DNA of 64,000 bases. Origin: Kofleriaceae bacterium (GTDB lineage Bacteria > Myxococcota_A > Polyangia > Haliangiales > Haliangiaceae). The position numbers were made by a program, and so were the translations under genes. Positions 16,642 through 25,244 of the stretch are shown one piece after another. The stretch's first letter is position 1. Each line of letters begins with the position of its first letter. Under the pieces are notes generated by a model, which had not been told where the DNA came from, did not search any database, and worked only from the letters and a program-made list of their open reading frames with translations. The stretch covers positions 236,887-300,886 of the forward strand of contig JACKDR010000008.1 in assembly GCA_020633495.1 (NCBI GenBank). The letters run 5' to 3'.

Positions 16642-17202
16642 CTACCGCGGCCCGTCGGCGAGCAACCGCGCCATCGCCTCGACCTCGGGGTCGGGCGCGC
16701 CCATCTCGGCCAGCGCGGCGGCGAGCGCGGTGACGTAGGTCCGGTTGTCGCCGCTGGGGCCGACCGACGTCCGCACGATCGCGGCGGTGACCTCCGGCGC
16801 CTCGGGGCCGACGAAGTGGCGGTTGGCGGCGGTCGCGACGTAGGTGACGACGCGCCGGCGCGCGGCGATCGGGCCGACCCGGTCGCCGGCCGCGAGCTCG
16901 GCGTCGAGCTCGATCGCGTCGTAGCCCTGCTGCTCGCGGATCTCGAGGCCGGCGCGGACCTCGGGCCACGCCGCCGCGGCGACCGCGTAGGCGCGACCCC
17001 ACAGGGTGGCGTCGTGATCGGGCAAGAGCGTCAGGACCCGGCCCGGCGCGTCGACGGTGCCGCGGTGATCCGTCGACTCGAGCCAGAACCGGCGGGTCCA
17101 GCCGCGGACGCGGGCGGCGCGGCGCGCGACGTGGGCGAAGCCGGGTCGCCACACCAGCGAGCCGTAGCCGAACACCCAGGTGACGTCGTCGGCGTCGCTC
17201 AC
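16642..17202 (-). CDS. ChaC-like gamma-glutamylcyclotransferase
   Basis: A 186-residue protein with the diagnostic N-terminal FGYGSLVWRPGF substrate-binding motif and an Arg-rich start to the fold, as in ChaC/GGACT proteins that release 5-oxoproline from gamma-glutamyl peptides such as glutathione. A Glu in the GLEIREQQGYD segment is the likely catalytic acid (YxxR-x-EQQ..Y pattern). The GTG start at 17202 overlaps the kinase TGA by four bases (GTGA), so the two genes are translationally coupled. This is odd company for a glutathione-turnover enzyme. Confidence 0.88.
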   Translation of the reverse strand: MSDADDVTWVFGYGSLVWRPGFAHVARRAARVRGWTRRFWLESTDHRGTVDAPGRVLTLLPDHDATLWGRAYAVAAAAWPEVRAGLEIREQQGYDAIELDAELAAGDRVGPIAARRRVVTYVATAANRHFVGPEAPEVTAAIVRTSVGPSGDNRTYVTALAAALAEMGAPDPEVEAMARLLADGPR

Positions 17203-18658
17203 GGGCCGTCGTCGCCGCCGCAACGGAACACCCCGGCGAGCCGGATCGCCAGGGTCGCCGGCTCGAGCAGGTCGCCCGCGGCCACGGTCTGGCCGACCGC
17301 GACGGCCTCCTCGCGCGCGCCGCGCAGGCAGTCGAGCTGGACCTGGCGACGCGTCCCCGCCGGCATCGCGCAGGCCTCGGTGTAGGCCGCGATCCACTGC
17401 CGGCGCGACTCGTCGAGGATCGCCACCGCCGCCATGCTGTCGCCGCTGCCCAGGCGATCGATGACCTTGCGGCGGGTCGCCGCCGACCACGCCCGGTCGA
17501 ACGCCCGCTCCGGGTGCGCGCAGTCGGCGTCGGCGCCGGTGGCACCGCCACCGCCACCGCCGCCGCCGGTGATCGCCAGCGCGATGCCGCCGACGATCAG
17601 CGCGCCGGCGGCGACGGTCGCGGCGATCGCCGGGCCGCCGCCGCGGCGCGATCGCGCGCTCGAGCTCGCGCAGCAGCGCGTGCATGTCGGGCCAGCGGGC
17701 CGCGGCCGCCGCGCGCCAGGCCGCGGCGCAGCACCGCGCGCACCTCCGCCGGGATCCCGGCGGCGTCGCCTGGGGCGCCGGCCGCGGCGGCCGCGGCCAG
17801 CTCGTCGAGGGAGCCGCCCCGGAACGGCCGCGCCCCGGTCAGCGCCTCCCAGGCGGTGACGCAGAACGCGAACTGGTCGGTGCGCGGGTCCGGCGCCAGG
17901 CGCGCGAACTGCTCCGGCGCCATGTACGCGGGCGTCCCGATCAGCACGCCGGTCTGGGTCAGCGCCGAGGCCAGCCCGGGATCGACCGGCGTCCGTCGCG
18001 GCGTCACCGGGGTCGCCGCGGCGACCGCGCCGGGGTTGCCGTCGAGGGTCGGCGACGTGGCCGCGGCCGGGCCGGCGTCGCCGCCACGGGGGTCGCCGTC
18101 GGGCGTGCTCAGCTCGAGGTCGCCGCTGCCGTCGATCTGACCGCGCGCCAGGCCGAAGTCGGTGACGTAGACGTGGCCGTCCCGGCTGCGCAGCACGTTG
18201 TGCGGCTTGAAGTCGCGATGGATCAGGCCGCCGTCGTGCGCCGCGGCGAGGCCGCGCCCGGCGGCGAGCAGCGCGGCGAGGACGTCGCCGCGCGGCGGCC
18301 GGGTCTGCAGCCACGCCGCGAGGTCGGGGCCGTCGACCAGCTCCATCGCGATGTAGTCGCGGGCGCCGTCGGTGCCGACGTCGTAGACGGTCAGGACGTT
18401 GGGGTGCTTGAGCCGCGCCATCGCGCGGGCCTCGCGCAGCAGGCGGGTCCGCAGCGCCGGCTGATCGCCGTGGTGCAGCAGCTTGATCGCGACCGCGCGC
18501 TCGAGATCGGGATCGAACGCGGCCCACACCACGCCCATGCCGCCCTGCCCGATCACGCGATCGAGGCGGTACTTGCCGACGGTCTGGCCGGCGAGCGGCG
18601 CGGACGCCGCCGGCCGGGCCGGCTCGGCGGCGGTGGGCCCGGTGACGTCGATCGTCAT
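17199..18658 (-). CDS. Hanks-type Ser/Thr protein kinase, split by two apparent frameshifts
   Basis: The kinase domain begins with GKYRLDRVIGQGGMGVVW, with VAIK, LIHRDFKPHN, VTDFGLARG and APEQF all present, so the catalytic domain is complete. About 65 residues of Asp/Gly/Thr/Pro-rich insert separate the DFG and APE motifs. From near 17720 the natural continuation (RWPDMHALLRELERAIAP) is in a second frame. From near 17650 it moves to a third frame that encodes a membrane helix (AATVAAGALIVGGIALAI), a Gly run and a ~100-residue extracytoplasmic Cys-containing domain ending at 17199. Both shifts fall in GGC/CGG repeats. An intact version would be a membrane kinase sensing the periplasm. Confidence 0.75.
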
Positions 18659-18665
18659 CGCGACG

Positions 18666-19028
18666 CTAGCGTCCCCGCGGCAGCGCCTTCGCCCACGCGG
18701 CCTCGTCGAAGCCGACCAGGGCGAGGTCGTCGTCGACCGCGAGCGGCCGCTTGATCAGCTTGCCGTCGGCGGTCAGGGCGGCGAGCGCCTCGGCCTCGCT
18801 CATCGTGGCGAGGCGCTCCTTGAAGTTGCCGTGGCGGTACGACTCGCCCGAGGTGTTGAACAGCTTGCGCAGCGGCACGCCGGCGCGCAGCGCCTGCTCG
18901 AGGACCCGCCGCGGCGGCGGCGCCTCGACGATGTCGACCTTGCGGTACGCGACGCCCCGGCCGTCGAGCCAGGCCAGCGCCTTCCGGCAGGTGCCGCACT
19001 TCGGATACTGATAGACGATGAGCGCCAC
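18666..19028 (-). CDS. ArsC/Spx-family thioredoxin-like protein
   Basis: A 120-residue thioredoxin-fold protein. The redox motif CGTCRKA is at residues 11-17 (two Cys, C-x-x-C), with LFNTSGESYR in the middle and a C-terminal IKRPLAV segment. These define the arsenate reductase-like/Spx/YffB family. Many bacterial members are not arsenate reductases, so only the fold is assigned. ATG at 19028; stop 8 bases upstream of the kinase start. Confidence 0.88.
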   Translation of the reverse strand: MALIVYQYPKCGTCRKALAWLDGRGVAYRKVDIVEAPPPRRVLEQALRAGVPLRKLFNTSGESYRHGNFKERLATMSEAEALAALTADGKLIKRPLAVDDDLALVGFDEAAWAKALPRGR

Positions 19029-19073
19029 GGTGAGGTTGTACCCCCGGGCGGCGGTCGCCGCGCAAGCGCGCGG

Positions 19074-19709
19074 CTAGCCAGCCTTCTTGACCTTCTTCAC
19101 CTTCTTCTCGGCCTTCTTCATCTCCTTGGCGACCTTCTTGGCCACCTTCTTGGCGGCCTTGGCGACCTTCTTGGCCACCTTCGCCTGCTTGTCCTTCTTG
19201 GCCTTGGGCGGCTTGGGCGGCTTGGGCGGCTTGTCGGCCTTGGCCTTCTCGGCCTTCACCTTCTCGGCCTTGGGCTCCTTGGCCTTCTTCGCCTTCTTGG
19301 CCTTCTTCGCCTTCTTGGCCGGCTCGCTGGCCTCGACCGCCGCCGGCATCGCCTCGCCCGGCTGGTACAGGCCGATCCAGTTGCCCGCGGGATCGGTGAA
19401 GCCAGCGATGTGGCCCATGCCGCCGCCGATGTCGGTCTTGGGCATCGCCAGCGTGCCGCCGGCGGCGACGATGCGCGCGAGGTGGGCGTCGATGTCGTCG
19501 GTGTTGGCGTAGACGGCGACCGACGGCGCGCCGGTCGACGACACGCCGACCACGCCGGCGATGCCGCCGGGCCCGGCGGGCGCGACCATCGCCATGTCGC
19601 TGCCGTCGGGCGCGGGATTCATCTGCCACGCGAACACGTCCCGGTAGAACGCCTGCAGCCGGGCTGCGTCAGGTCCCTGGATCTGGAACCACGTCACTGG
19701 ATGAGTCAT
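19074..19709 (-). CDS. Glyoxalase/VOC-domain protein with Lys/Ala/Pro-rich tail
   Basis: Residues ~1-120 form a single VOC module (TWFQIQGPDAARLQAFYRD, then GHIAGFTDPAGNWIGLYQ), similar to small glyoxalase/bleomycin-resistance proteins. From about residue 125 to 211 the protein is almost entirely Lys, Ala and Pro (AKKAKKAKK, KPPKPPKPPK, KKVAKAAKK), like the tail of histone H1 or of bacterial H1-like proteins, and could bind nucleic acid or other polyanions. GGAGG lies six bases before the ATG at 19709, which fixes the start. The repeats are encoded by short direct repeats of aag/gcc triplets. Confidence 0.88.
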   Translation of the reverse strand: MTHPVTWFQIQGPDAARLQAFYRDVFAWQMNPAPDGSDMAMVAPAGPGGIAGVVGVSSTGAPSVAVYANTDDIDAHLARIVAAGGTLAMPKTDIGGGMGHIAGFTDPAGNWIGLYQPGEAMPAAVEASEPAKKAKKAKKAKKAKEPKAEKVKAEKAKADKPPKPPKPPKAKKDKQAKVAKKVAKAAKKVAKKVAKEMKKAEKKVKKVKKAG

Positions 19710-19910
19710 GCAAGGCCTCCGTCGGGAATCCTCGCACGACCTCACCGCGCCTGTCGCGACGGCGCGGGTCACGAACGTCCACGGCGCTTCCCGTGGTGGC
19801 GCGACGGCGGCGCGAACCGCGGGCGCCACTCCCGACCGGGGGCGCCGCCGCCGCGCCCGCCGCGGACCGCGCCGGGCGCGCGCGCTGGCGTGATCGGGTA
19901 GCCTCGCCCG

Positions 19911-20741
19911 ATGCAGGTCTACATCAGCGTCGACATGGAGGGGATCGCGGGGGTCGTCCACGTCGACCAGACCCGCCGCAGCGGCCACGACTACGAGCGC
20001 GCCCGCCGCTGGATGACCGCCGAGGCCGACGCCGCGATCCAGGGCGCGTTCGACGGCGGCGCCACCGGGGTGCTGGTCAACGACTCGCACGGCGACATGC
20101 GCAACCTGGTGCTCGAGGAGCTCGATCCGCGCGCCGAGCTGATCTCGGGGTCGCTCAAGCCGCTGTCGATGGTGCAGGGCGTGGGCGCCGCGTTCGGCTG
20201 TGCGCTGTTCGTCGGCTACCACGCCGGCGCCGGCACCCGCGCCGGCATCCTCGATCACACGTACTACGGCCGGGTCGTGGCGCGGTGCCGGGTCAACCGC
20301 CGCGACTGGAACGAGACCGCGATCAACGCCGCGGTGTGCGGCGCCGCCGGCGTCCCGGTCGCGCTGGTCACCGGCGACAGCGCGGTCTGCGCCCAGGCCC
20401 GCGAGTACCTCGGCGAGGTCGAGACCGTGGCGGTCAAGGACGCGATCACCCGCTACGCCGCGCGCTCGTTCCACCCGACCACCGCGTGCGCGACGATCCG
20501 CGCCGCGGCGGCGACCGCGGTCGAGCGCGCCCTCGACGGCGCGTTCGCGCCGTTCCACCCCGACGGCCCGCTCGCCCTGGAGATCACCTTCGTCAACGCC
20601 GGCGCCGCCGACGCCGCCGAGCTGGTGCCCGGCACCGAGCGCGTCGACGGCGTGACCTGCGGCTACGTCGCGCCCGACGCGGCGACGCTGCTGCAGGTGA
20701 TCCAGGCCTGGACCATCCTCGCCGGCTCGACGGTGGTCTAG
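19911..20741 (+). CDS. dppA: M55 family D-aminopeptidase (DppA-like)
   Basis: A 276-residue zinc peptidase. Candidate metal ligands are Asp8 and Glu10 in SVDMEG, His60 in NDSHGD, His104 in GYHAGAG and Glu135 in DWNETAIN. The first four match the positions given for characterised DppA. Family members release N-terminal D-amino acids from short peptides, for example during peptidoglycan or dipeptide turnover. The GDS motif near residue 160 and length also fit. It stands alone between the glyoxalase gene and the convergent giant kinase gene. Confidence 0.88.
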   Translation: MQVYISVDMEGIAGVVHVDQTRRSGHDYERARRWMTAEADAAIQGAFDGGATGVLVNDSHGDMRNLVLEELDPRAELISGSLKPLSMVQGVGAAFGCALFVGYHAGAGTRAGILDHTYYGRVVARCRVNRRDWNETAINAAVCGAAGVPVALVTGDSAVCAQAREYLGEVETVAVKDAITRYAARSFHPTTACATIRAAAATAVERALDGAFAPFHPDGPLALEITFVNAGAADAAELVPGTERVDGVTCGYVAPDAATLLQVIQAWTILAGSTVV

Positions 20742-20834
20742 CCCCACGGACGCGCCGCGCGGGCGATCGCGTCCCGGCGCCCGCCCGGGCGTGGATCGGT
20801 GCGCCGCCGCCTGGCGCGGGCAGGCGCCCGCCGG

Positions 20835-23800
20835 TCAGCTGTCGCTGACGCCGAGCTGTGCCGCGATCGCCACGGTCGCGGCGTTCTCGGGCACCCGCTC
20901 GAGGAAGCTCTGCTCCCACGCCGGATCGCCGAGCCGCCGGGCCCGGGTGCGCAGCCGCTGCAGCGCGACCCACGCGATGTCCCCGGCGTCGCGGGTACGG
21001 CCCGCGGCCGCCAGCGCCTCGACGTAGGCCAGGCGGATCAGCGCCTCGCCCTCCTCGACGATCGCGCCGGCGTCGATCAGCTCGTGGGCCGCGCCGGCCA
21101 GCGCCAGCGCCTCGGCGACCTCGCCGCGCGCCAGGCACATCCGCGCCCGCTGCGCGGTCAGGCGGGCCCGCAGCGGCGGCAGCTCCTCGACGTGCTCGAG
21201 CGCGTCGACCAGCAGCGCCTCGGCGAGGCGATCGGCGCCCATCGCCTCGGCCATGTAGCTCGACGCCTCGGCGTCGCCGCGGACGTCGCCGTGGTCGTGG
21301 AGCTCGCGCCGGCACACGTCGAGCGTCTCCATCGCCTCCTGGCGGCGGCCGAGCAGCACCAGCGTGCGGCCCAGGTACAGCCGGGCCTGGCTCGCCGGAT
21401 ACGCCGCGCCCAGGCGAGCCGCCTCGGCGAGGGCGCGGCGCAGCGTCGCCTCGGCGGTCTCGAGCGCGCCGAGCATCAGCTGGCACATGCCGAGGTAGGC
21501 GCGCTGCAGGCAGGCGTTGCGCAGATCGCCGTCGCGCGCGTAGCCCTCCATCGAGGCCTCGACGTGGCGGGTGGCGCGCCCGAGGTCGCCGTCGCGGCGC
21601 GCCACCCGGAACTTCATGTAGTCGACCCAGCCCCACGCCGGATCGTCGGGGCCGAGCCGCTGCACCAGCGACTGCGCCCGCGGCACGACCTTCTTGAACC
21701 ACACCGCCTCGCCGGCGTGCAGCAGGTAGTCGACGAGCTTCACCGACGCGATGACGTCGTGCGAGACGGCGGCCTCGTGCGGCGGCTGCTTGATCAGCTC
21801 GCGCGCCAGCTCGACCAGCCGATCGGCGTCGCCCTGGGCGCCGGCGGCCCACGCGGTCGCGCCCAGCGCCGCGTACCAGCGCGGCGACCGCGGCTCGAGC
21901 AGGCCCAGCGCCACGGTGCCGGCCATCTCGGCGCGGGCGTGCTCGCCGCGCCACCAGCACGCCTCGGCCTCGAGCCAGCGCAGCGCGCCCAGGCGCTCCC
22001 CGCTGGCGCCGGCCTCGACGCCGCGCTCGCACAGCGCCAGGGCGCCGGCGACGTCGTCGCCGACCAGCGCGGCCTCGGCGGCGCTCACGCAGTGCGACAC
22101 CGCGGCCTCGGCGGCGCCGGCCCGCACCAGGTGCTCGGCGATCACCGCCGGCGCCTCGCCGACCCGCTCGAGCCACTCGGCGGCCAGCTTGTGGGCGAGC
22201 TCGCGATCCTCCTCGGGCAGCGTGTCGTAGGCGGCGTCGCGGACCAGGGCGTGGCGGAACGCGAGCTGGCGCTCGCCGACGAACCGCGACTCCGGGCTGG
22301 CGATCACGAACTCGCGCGCGATCAGGGTCTCGAGCCGCGACGTCACGGTCGACGCGAACGGCGCGCCGCCGACCAGGTGGATGACCGCGCCGGGCCAGAA
22401 CACCGGGCCGATCACGGCGGCGGCGCGCAGCAGGCGGCGGGCGTCGCCGTCGAGCGTGGCCAGGCGGGCCTCGACGGTGGCGAGCACGGTCTCGGGCCAC
22501 TCGTCGGTGCCGCGATCGGCGCGGGCGCGGACCAGCTCCTCGAGGAAGAACGGGTTGCCGGCGCTGCGCTCGGCCAGGGTCGCGACCAGCTCGTCGGCGG
22601 CGGTGACGCCGAGCGCGGCCCGCGCCAGCTGGGTCGCGGCGTTGCTCGACAGCGGCGCCAGCTGCACGGTGGTGACGCCGCGGTCGGCCCACAGCCGCGG
22701 GAACCGGTCGTGGACCTCGGGGCGGGCCAGCGCCAGCACGAAGACCGGGCCCTCGACGTTGCGCAGGACGCCGTCGATCAGCGCGATCGTGCCGGGATCG
22801 GCCCAGTGGACGTCGTCGAGGATGATCGCCAGGGGCTGGCGGCGCGCCTCGGCGGCGATCCAGTCCTCGACGGCGCGGCGGATCCGGTCGCCGCGCGCCA
22901 CCGGATCGACGGCGTCGTCGGCGGCGCTGGTGGTGACGTCGAGCAGCGAGCGCACCGCGGCGATCACCCGGGTCGCGTCGTCGCCGGCCATGACCTCGCG
23001 GACCCGCAGCTCGATGGTCTCGCGGCTGATCGGCGCCGGCCGGGGCCCGGCGGCTCCCAGGGCGCGGCGCAGGATCCGCGCCACCGGCGCGAACGGCGCG
23101 CTCGACGCCAGCGGGTCGGCGTCGCCGCGCCACACCACGGCGCCGTCGCGCTCGATGCGCGCGATCAGCTCGGCGGCGAGCCGCGACTTGCCCGAGCCGG
23201 CGGTGCCGACGACCAGCGCCGCGGCGGGGCGGCCGTCCTCGACCGCGCCCGCGAACAGGCCGTCGAGCAGCCGCAGCTCCTTCTGGCGGCCGACGAACGG
23301 GGTCACGACGCCGTGGACCCGGCGCCCGGTCGCGCGTTCGCCGACCTCGCCGACCACGACCAGCCCGGCCGGGCCGCGCTCGATCGCCAGCCGGGCCTCG
23401 ACCAGCGACGCGGTGACGTCGTCGACGACGATCGTGCACGGCGGCAGGTCGCTCAGCAGCCGGCCGGCGCGGTCGAACGCGCCGTGCGTCACGGTGCTGG
23501 CGGCGCGCGCCCGCCCGGTGGCGATCGCGATCCGCGCCTCGGGGAACCGCTCGCGCAGCGCCAGCGCGAACCGGCACGCCCGGGTCGCCATCTCGGTGGC
23601 GCCCTCGCCGGCGAAGACGATCGCCCAGGTGCCGTCGGCGAGCTTCTCGAAGGCGCCGCGCATCGACAGCGCCAGCCGCATCGCCGCCACCGTCGAGGCG
23701 TCCTCGACCAGCGCCACCGTCGGCAGCGTGCTGCCGCCGATGATCCCGCTGGTGTCCGCGACCGGCCGCGGCACCTGGCCGCCGCGTCGGACCATCACCG

Positions 23801-24686
23801 ACGACCGGATCCGGTCCTCGCCGCCGGTGATGCCGGCGCCGGCCGCGCTGGGCGGCGCCGCCAGCGCGACCTGGGGCGCGAGGTCCCACAGCATGCGCGC
23901 CAGCGCCGCGCCGTCCGCCGGCCGGACCGCGCGATCCTTGGCCAGCATCAGCGCGACCGCGGCGTGCACCTCGGGCGGCAGGTCGGGACGGATCTCGGCG
24001 AGCGGCGGCGGCTCGTCGAACAGCACCTTGCTGAGCACCGCGACGGTGTTGGCGGCGTCGAACGGCGGGGTCCCGGCGAGGCACCGGAACAGCACCGCGC
24101 CCATCGCGAAGACGTCGACGCGGGCGTCGAGATCGCGCTCGCCGCGGGCCTGCTCGGGCGCCATGTAGCCGGGCGTGCCGAGGGCGGTGCCGGTGACGGT
24201 CTCGGGTCGGCTGGCGACCGTCGAGCGCGCGACGCCGAAGTCGAGCAGCTTGGCGCGCGACGGATCGCCGTCGGGCAGGAAGATGTTCGACGGCTTGACG
24301 TCGCGGTGGACGACGCCGCGCGCGTGCGCGACCGCGAGCGCGTCGGCGATCCGCGCCAGCATCGACACCGCCTCGGCCGGGGCCAGCGGCGCGCGGTGCA
24401 GGCGCTCCGACAGGTCCTCGCCCTCGAGCCACTCCATCGCGAGGAACCACCCCTGCTCGGCGCGGCCGTGCGCGACGTAGCGGACGATCGCGTCGTGGTC
24501 GAGCTCGGCGAGCACCTGGGCCTCGTGCTCGAAGCGCGCGGCGTCACCGACCTTCTCGTCGCGCAGGACCTTGAGCGCGACCGACTTGCCGGTCACGCGA
24601 TCGACCGCGCGGTAGATCTGTCCCATCCCGCCGGAACCTCTGCGCTCCGCCAGCTCGAACCGGGCCGCGATCGTGCCCTCGACCAT
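20835..24686 (-). CDS. Kinase / pseudo-cyclase / AAA-STAND ATPase / TPR fusion protein
   Basis: A 1283-residue protein. Residues 10-~270 are a Hanks kinase (GSGGMG 17-22, Lys39, HRD 127-129, DFG 149-151). Residues ~310-470 look like a class III nucleotide-cyclase-type fold without clear metal Asp residues (DGTWAIVFAG, IAIATGR). Then comes an AAA_16/STAND ATPase with Walker A (VVGTAGSGKSRL, about residue 495) and Walker B (LAIILDDVHWAD, about residue 617). The last ~400 residues are TPR-like helices ending near FLERVPENAA. The ATG at 24686 is preferred to 24710 because it aligns with the paralogue's start. Confidence 0.88.
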   Translation of the reverse strand: MVEGTIAARFELAERRGSGGMGQIYRAVDRVTGKSVALKVLRDEKVGDAARFEHEAQVLAELDHDAIVRYVAHGRAEQGWFLAMEWLEGEDLSERLHRAPLAPAEAVSMLARIADALAVAHARGVVHRDVKPSNIFLPDGDPSRAKLLDFGVARSTVASRPETVTGTALGTPGYMAPEQARGERDLDARVDVFAMGAVLFRCLAGTPPFDAANTVAVLSKVLFDEPPPLAEIRPDLPPEVHAAVALMLAKDRAVRPADGAALARMLWDLAPQVALAAPPSAAGAGITGGEDRIRSSVMVRRGGQVPRPVADTSGIIGGSTLPTVALVEDASTVAAMRLALSMRGAFEKLADGTWAIVFAGEGATEMATRACRFALALRERFPEARIAIATGRARAASTVTHGAFDRAGRLLSDLPPCTIVVDDVTASLVEARLAIERGPAGLVVVGEVGERATGRRVHGVVTPFVGRQKELRLLDGLFAGAVEDGRPAAALVVGTAGSGKSRLAAELIARIERDGAVVWRGDADPLASSAPFAPVARILRRALGAAGPRPAPISRETIELRVREVMAGDDATRVIAAVRSLLDVTTSAADDAVDPVARGDRIRRAVEDWIAAEARRQPLAIILDDVHWADPGTIALIDGVLRNVEGPVFVLALARPEVHDRFPRLWADRGVTTVQLAPLSSNAATQLARAALGVTAADELVATLAERSAGNPFFLEELVRARADRGTDEWPETVLATVEARLATLDGDARRLLRAAAVIGPVFWPGAVIHLVGGAPFASTVTSRLETLIAREFVIASPESRFVGERQLAFRHALVRDAAYDTLPEEDRELAHKLAAEWLERVGEAPAVIAEHLVRAGAAEAAVSHCVSAAEAALVGDDVAGALALCERGVEAGASGERLGALRWLEAEACWWRGEHARAEMAGTVALGLLEPRSPRWYAALGATAWAAGAQGDADRLVELARELIKQPPHEAAVSHDVIASVKLVDYLLHAGEAVWFKKVVPRAQSLVQRLGPDDPAWGWVDYMKFRVARRDGDLGRATRHVEASMEGYARDGDLRNACLQRAYLGMCQLMLGALETAEATLRRALAEAARLGAAYPASQARLYLGRTLVLLGRRQEAMETLDVCRRELHDHGDVRGDAEASSYMAEAMGADRLAEALLVDALEHVEELPPLRARLTAQRARMCLARGEVAEALALAGAAHELIDAGAIVEEGEALIRLAYVEALAAAGRTRDAGDIAWVALQRLRTRARRLGDPAWEQSFLERVPENAATVAIAAQLGVSDS

Positions 24687-24826
24687 CACGGCGAGTATCG
24701 CATCACCCACCGTCGGGGTGAGGTCGGTACTCCGGATTCAAGACATCGTTTGTTCCTGCGACAAGCTGTGCCACGCTTGCTGCATCGAGGCCTCGTCTCG
24801 AGGGTCTCGAAGGGGGGGAGGACGAA

Positions 24827-25033
24827 ATGACGAGCATGACCAGGCAACCTGCGCTCTATGAAGTGTGGTTCTCGGTCGGCGAGGGGTTCCATCGCGGACC
24901 GGCTTTTCGACTGCTGGCCGACGCCGAGCGGTACGTCGTCCAGCACCTGGGGGAGGCTAGCTTCGCGCTGCGTCGGCCCGACGGTCACTGGGAGATCGTC
25001 GCGCGCAACGCGTACGCCAGCCAGGGACCGTGA
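24827..25033 (+). CDS. Small hypothetical protein (68 aa)
   Basis: Preceded by GGGAGG about seven bases before the ATG, an unusually strong ribosome site here. The product is soluble, 68 residues, with several aromatic residues (YEVWFSVGEGFHRG) and an FALRRPDGHWEIV strand-turn motif. No family recognised. Divergent from the giant kinase gene. The 140-bp gap between them includes an AT-richer stretch near 24735-24760 that may hold promoters, but no clear -35/-10 is seen. Confidence 0.65.
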   Translation: MTSMTRQPALYEVWFSVGEGFHRGPAFRLLADAERYVVQHLGEASFALRRPDGHWEIVARNAYASQGP

Positions 25034-25244
25034 TGGCTCGGGTCGTGGCGTGACCGGCGTCGGACGGCGTCGCGCCGAGGCGCGCGCCGTCCGCACCGGT
25101 TGCTGTGCCTCGGCCTGCTCGCGGGCGCGCCGGCTGGAGGCGCCAAGCGCGGCCGTGCCGCGTACCAGATCGCGATGACGGCCGCGGTCCATGTGGACCG
25201 CGCCGACGTGGCCTACGCTTCGCGGCGCCGCTCGAGACGGCCCG

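Noticed and set aside
24687..24826. Sigma-70 promoter in the AT-richer gap upstream of the 68-residue gene
   Set aside because: No convincing -35/-10 pair with correct spacing was found, so only the gap is mentioned.
20799..24830. Long plus-strand open frame opposite the first giant kinase
   Set aside because: Same low-complexity Arg/Ala/Gly composition; the minus strand has a complete kinase/ATPase/TPR protein.
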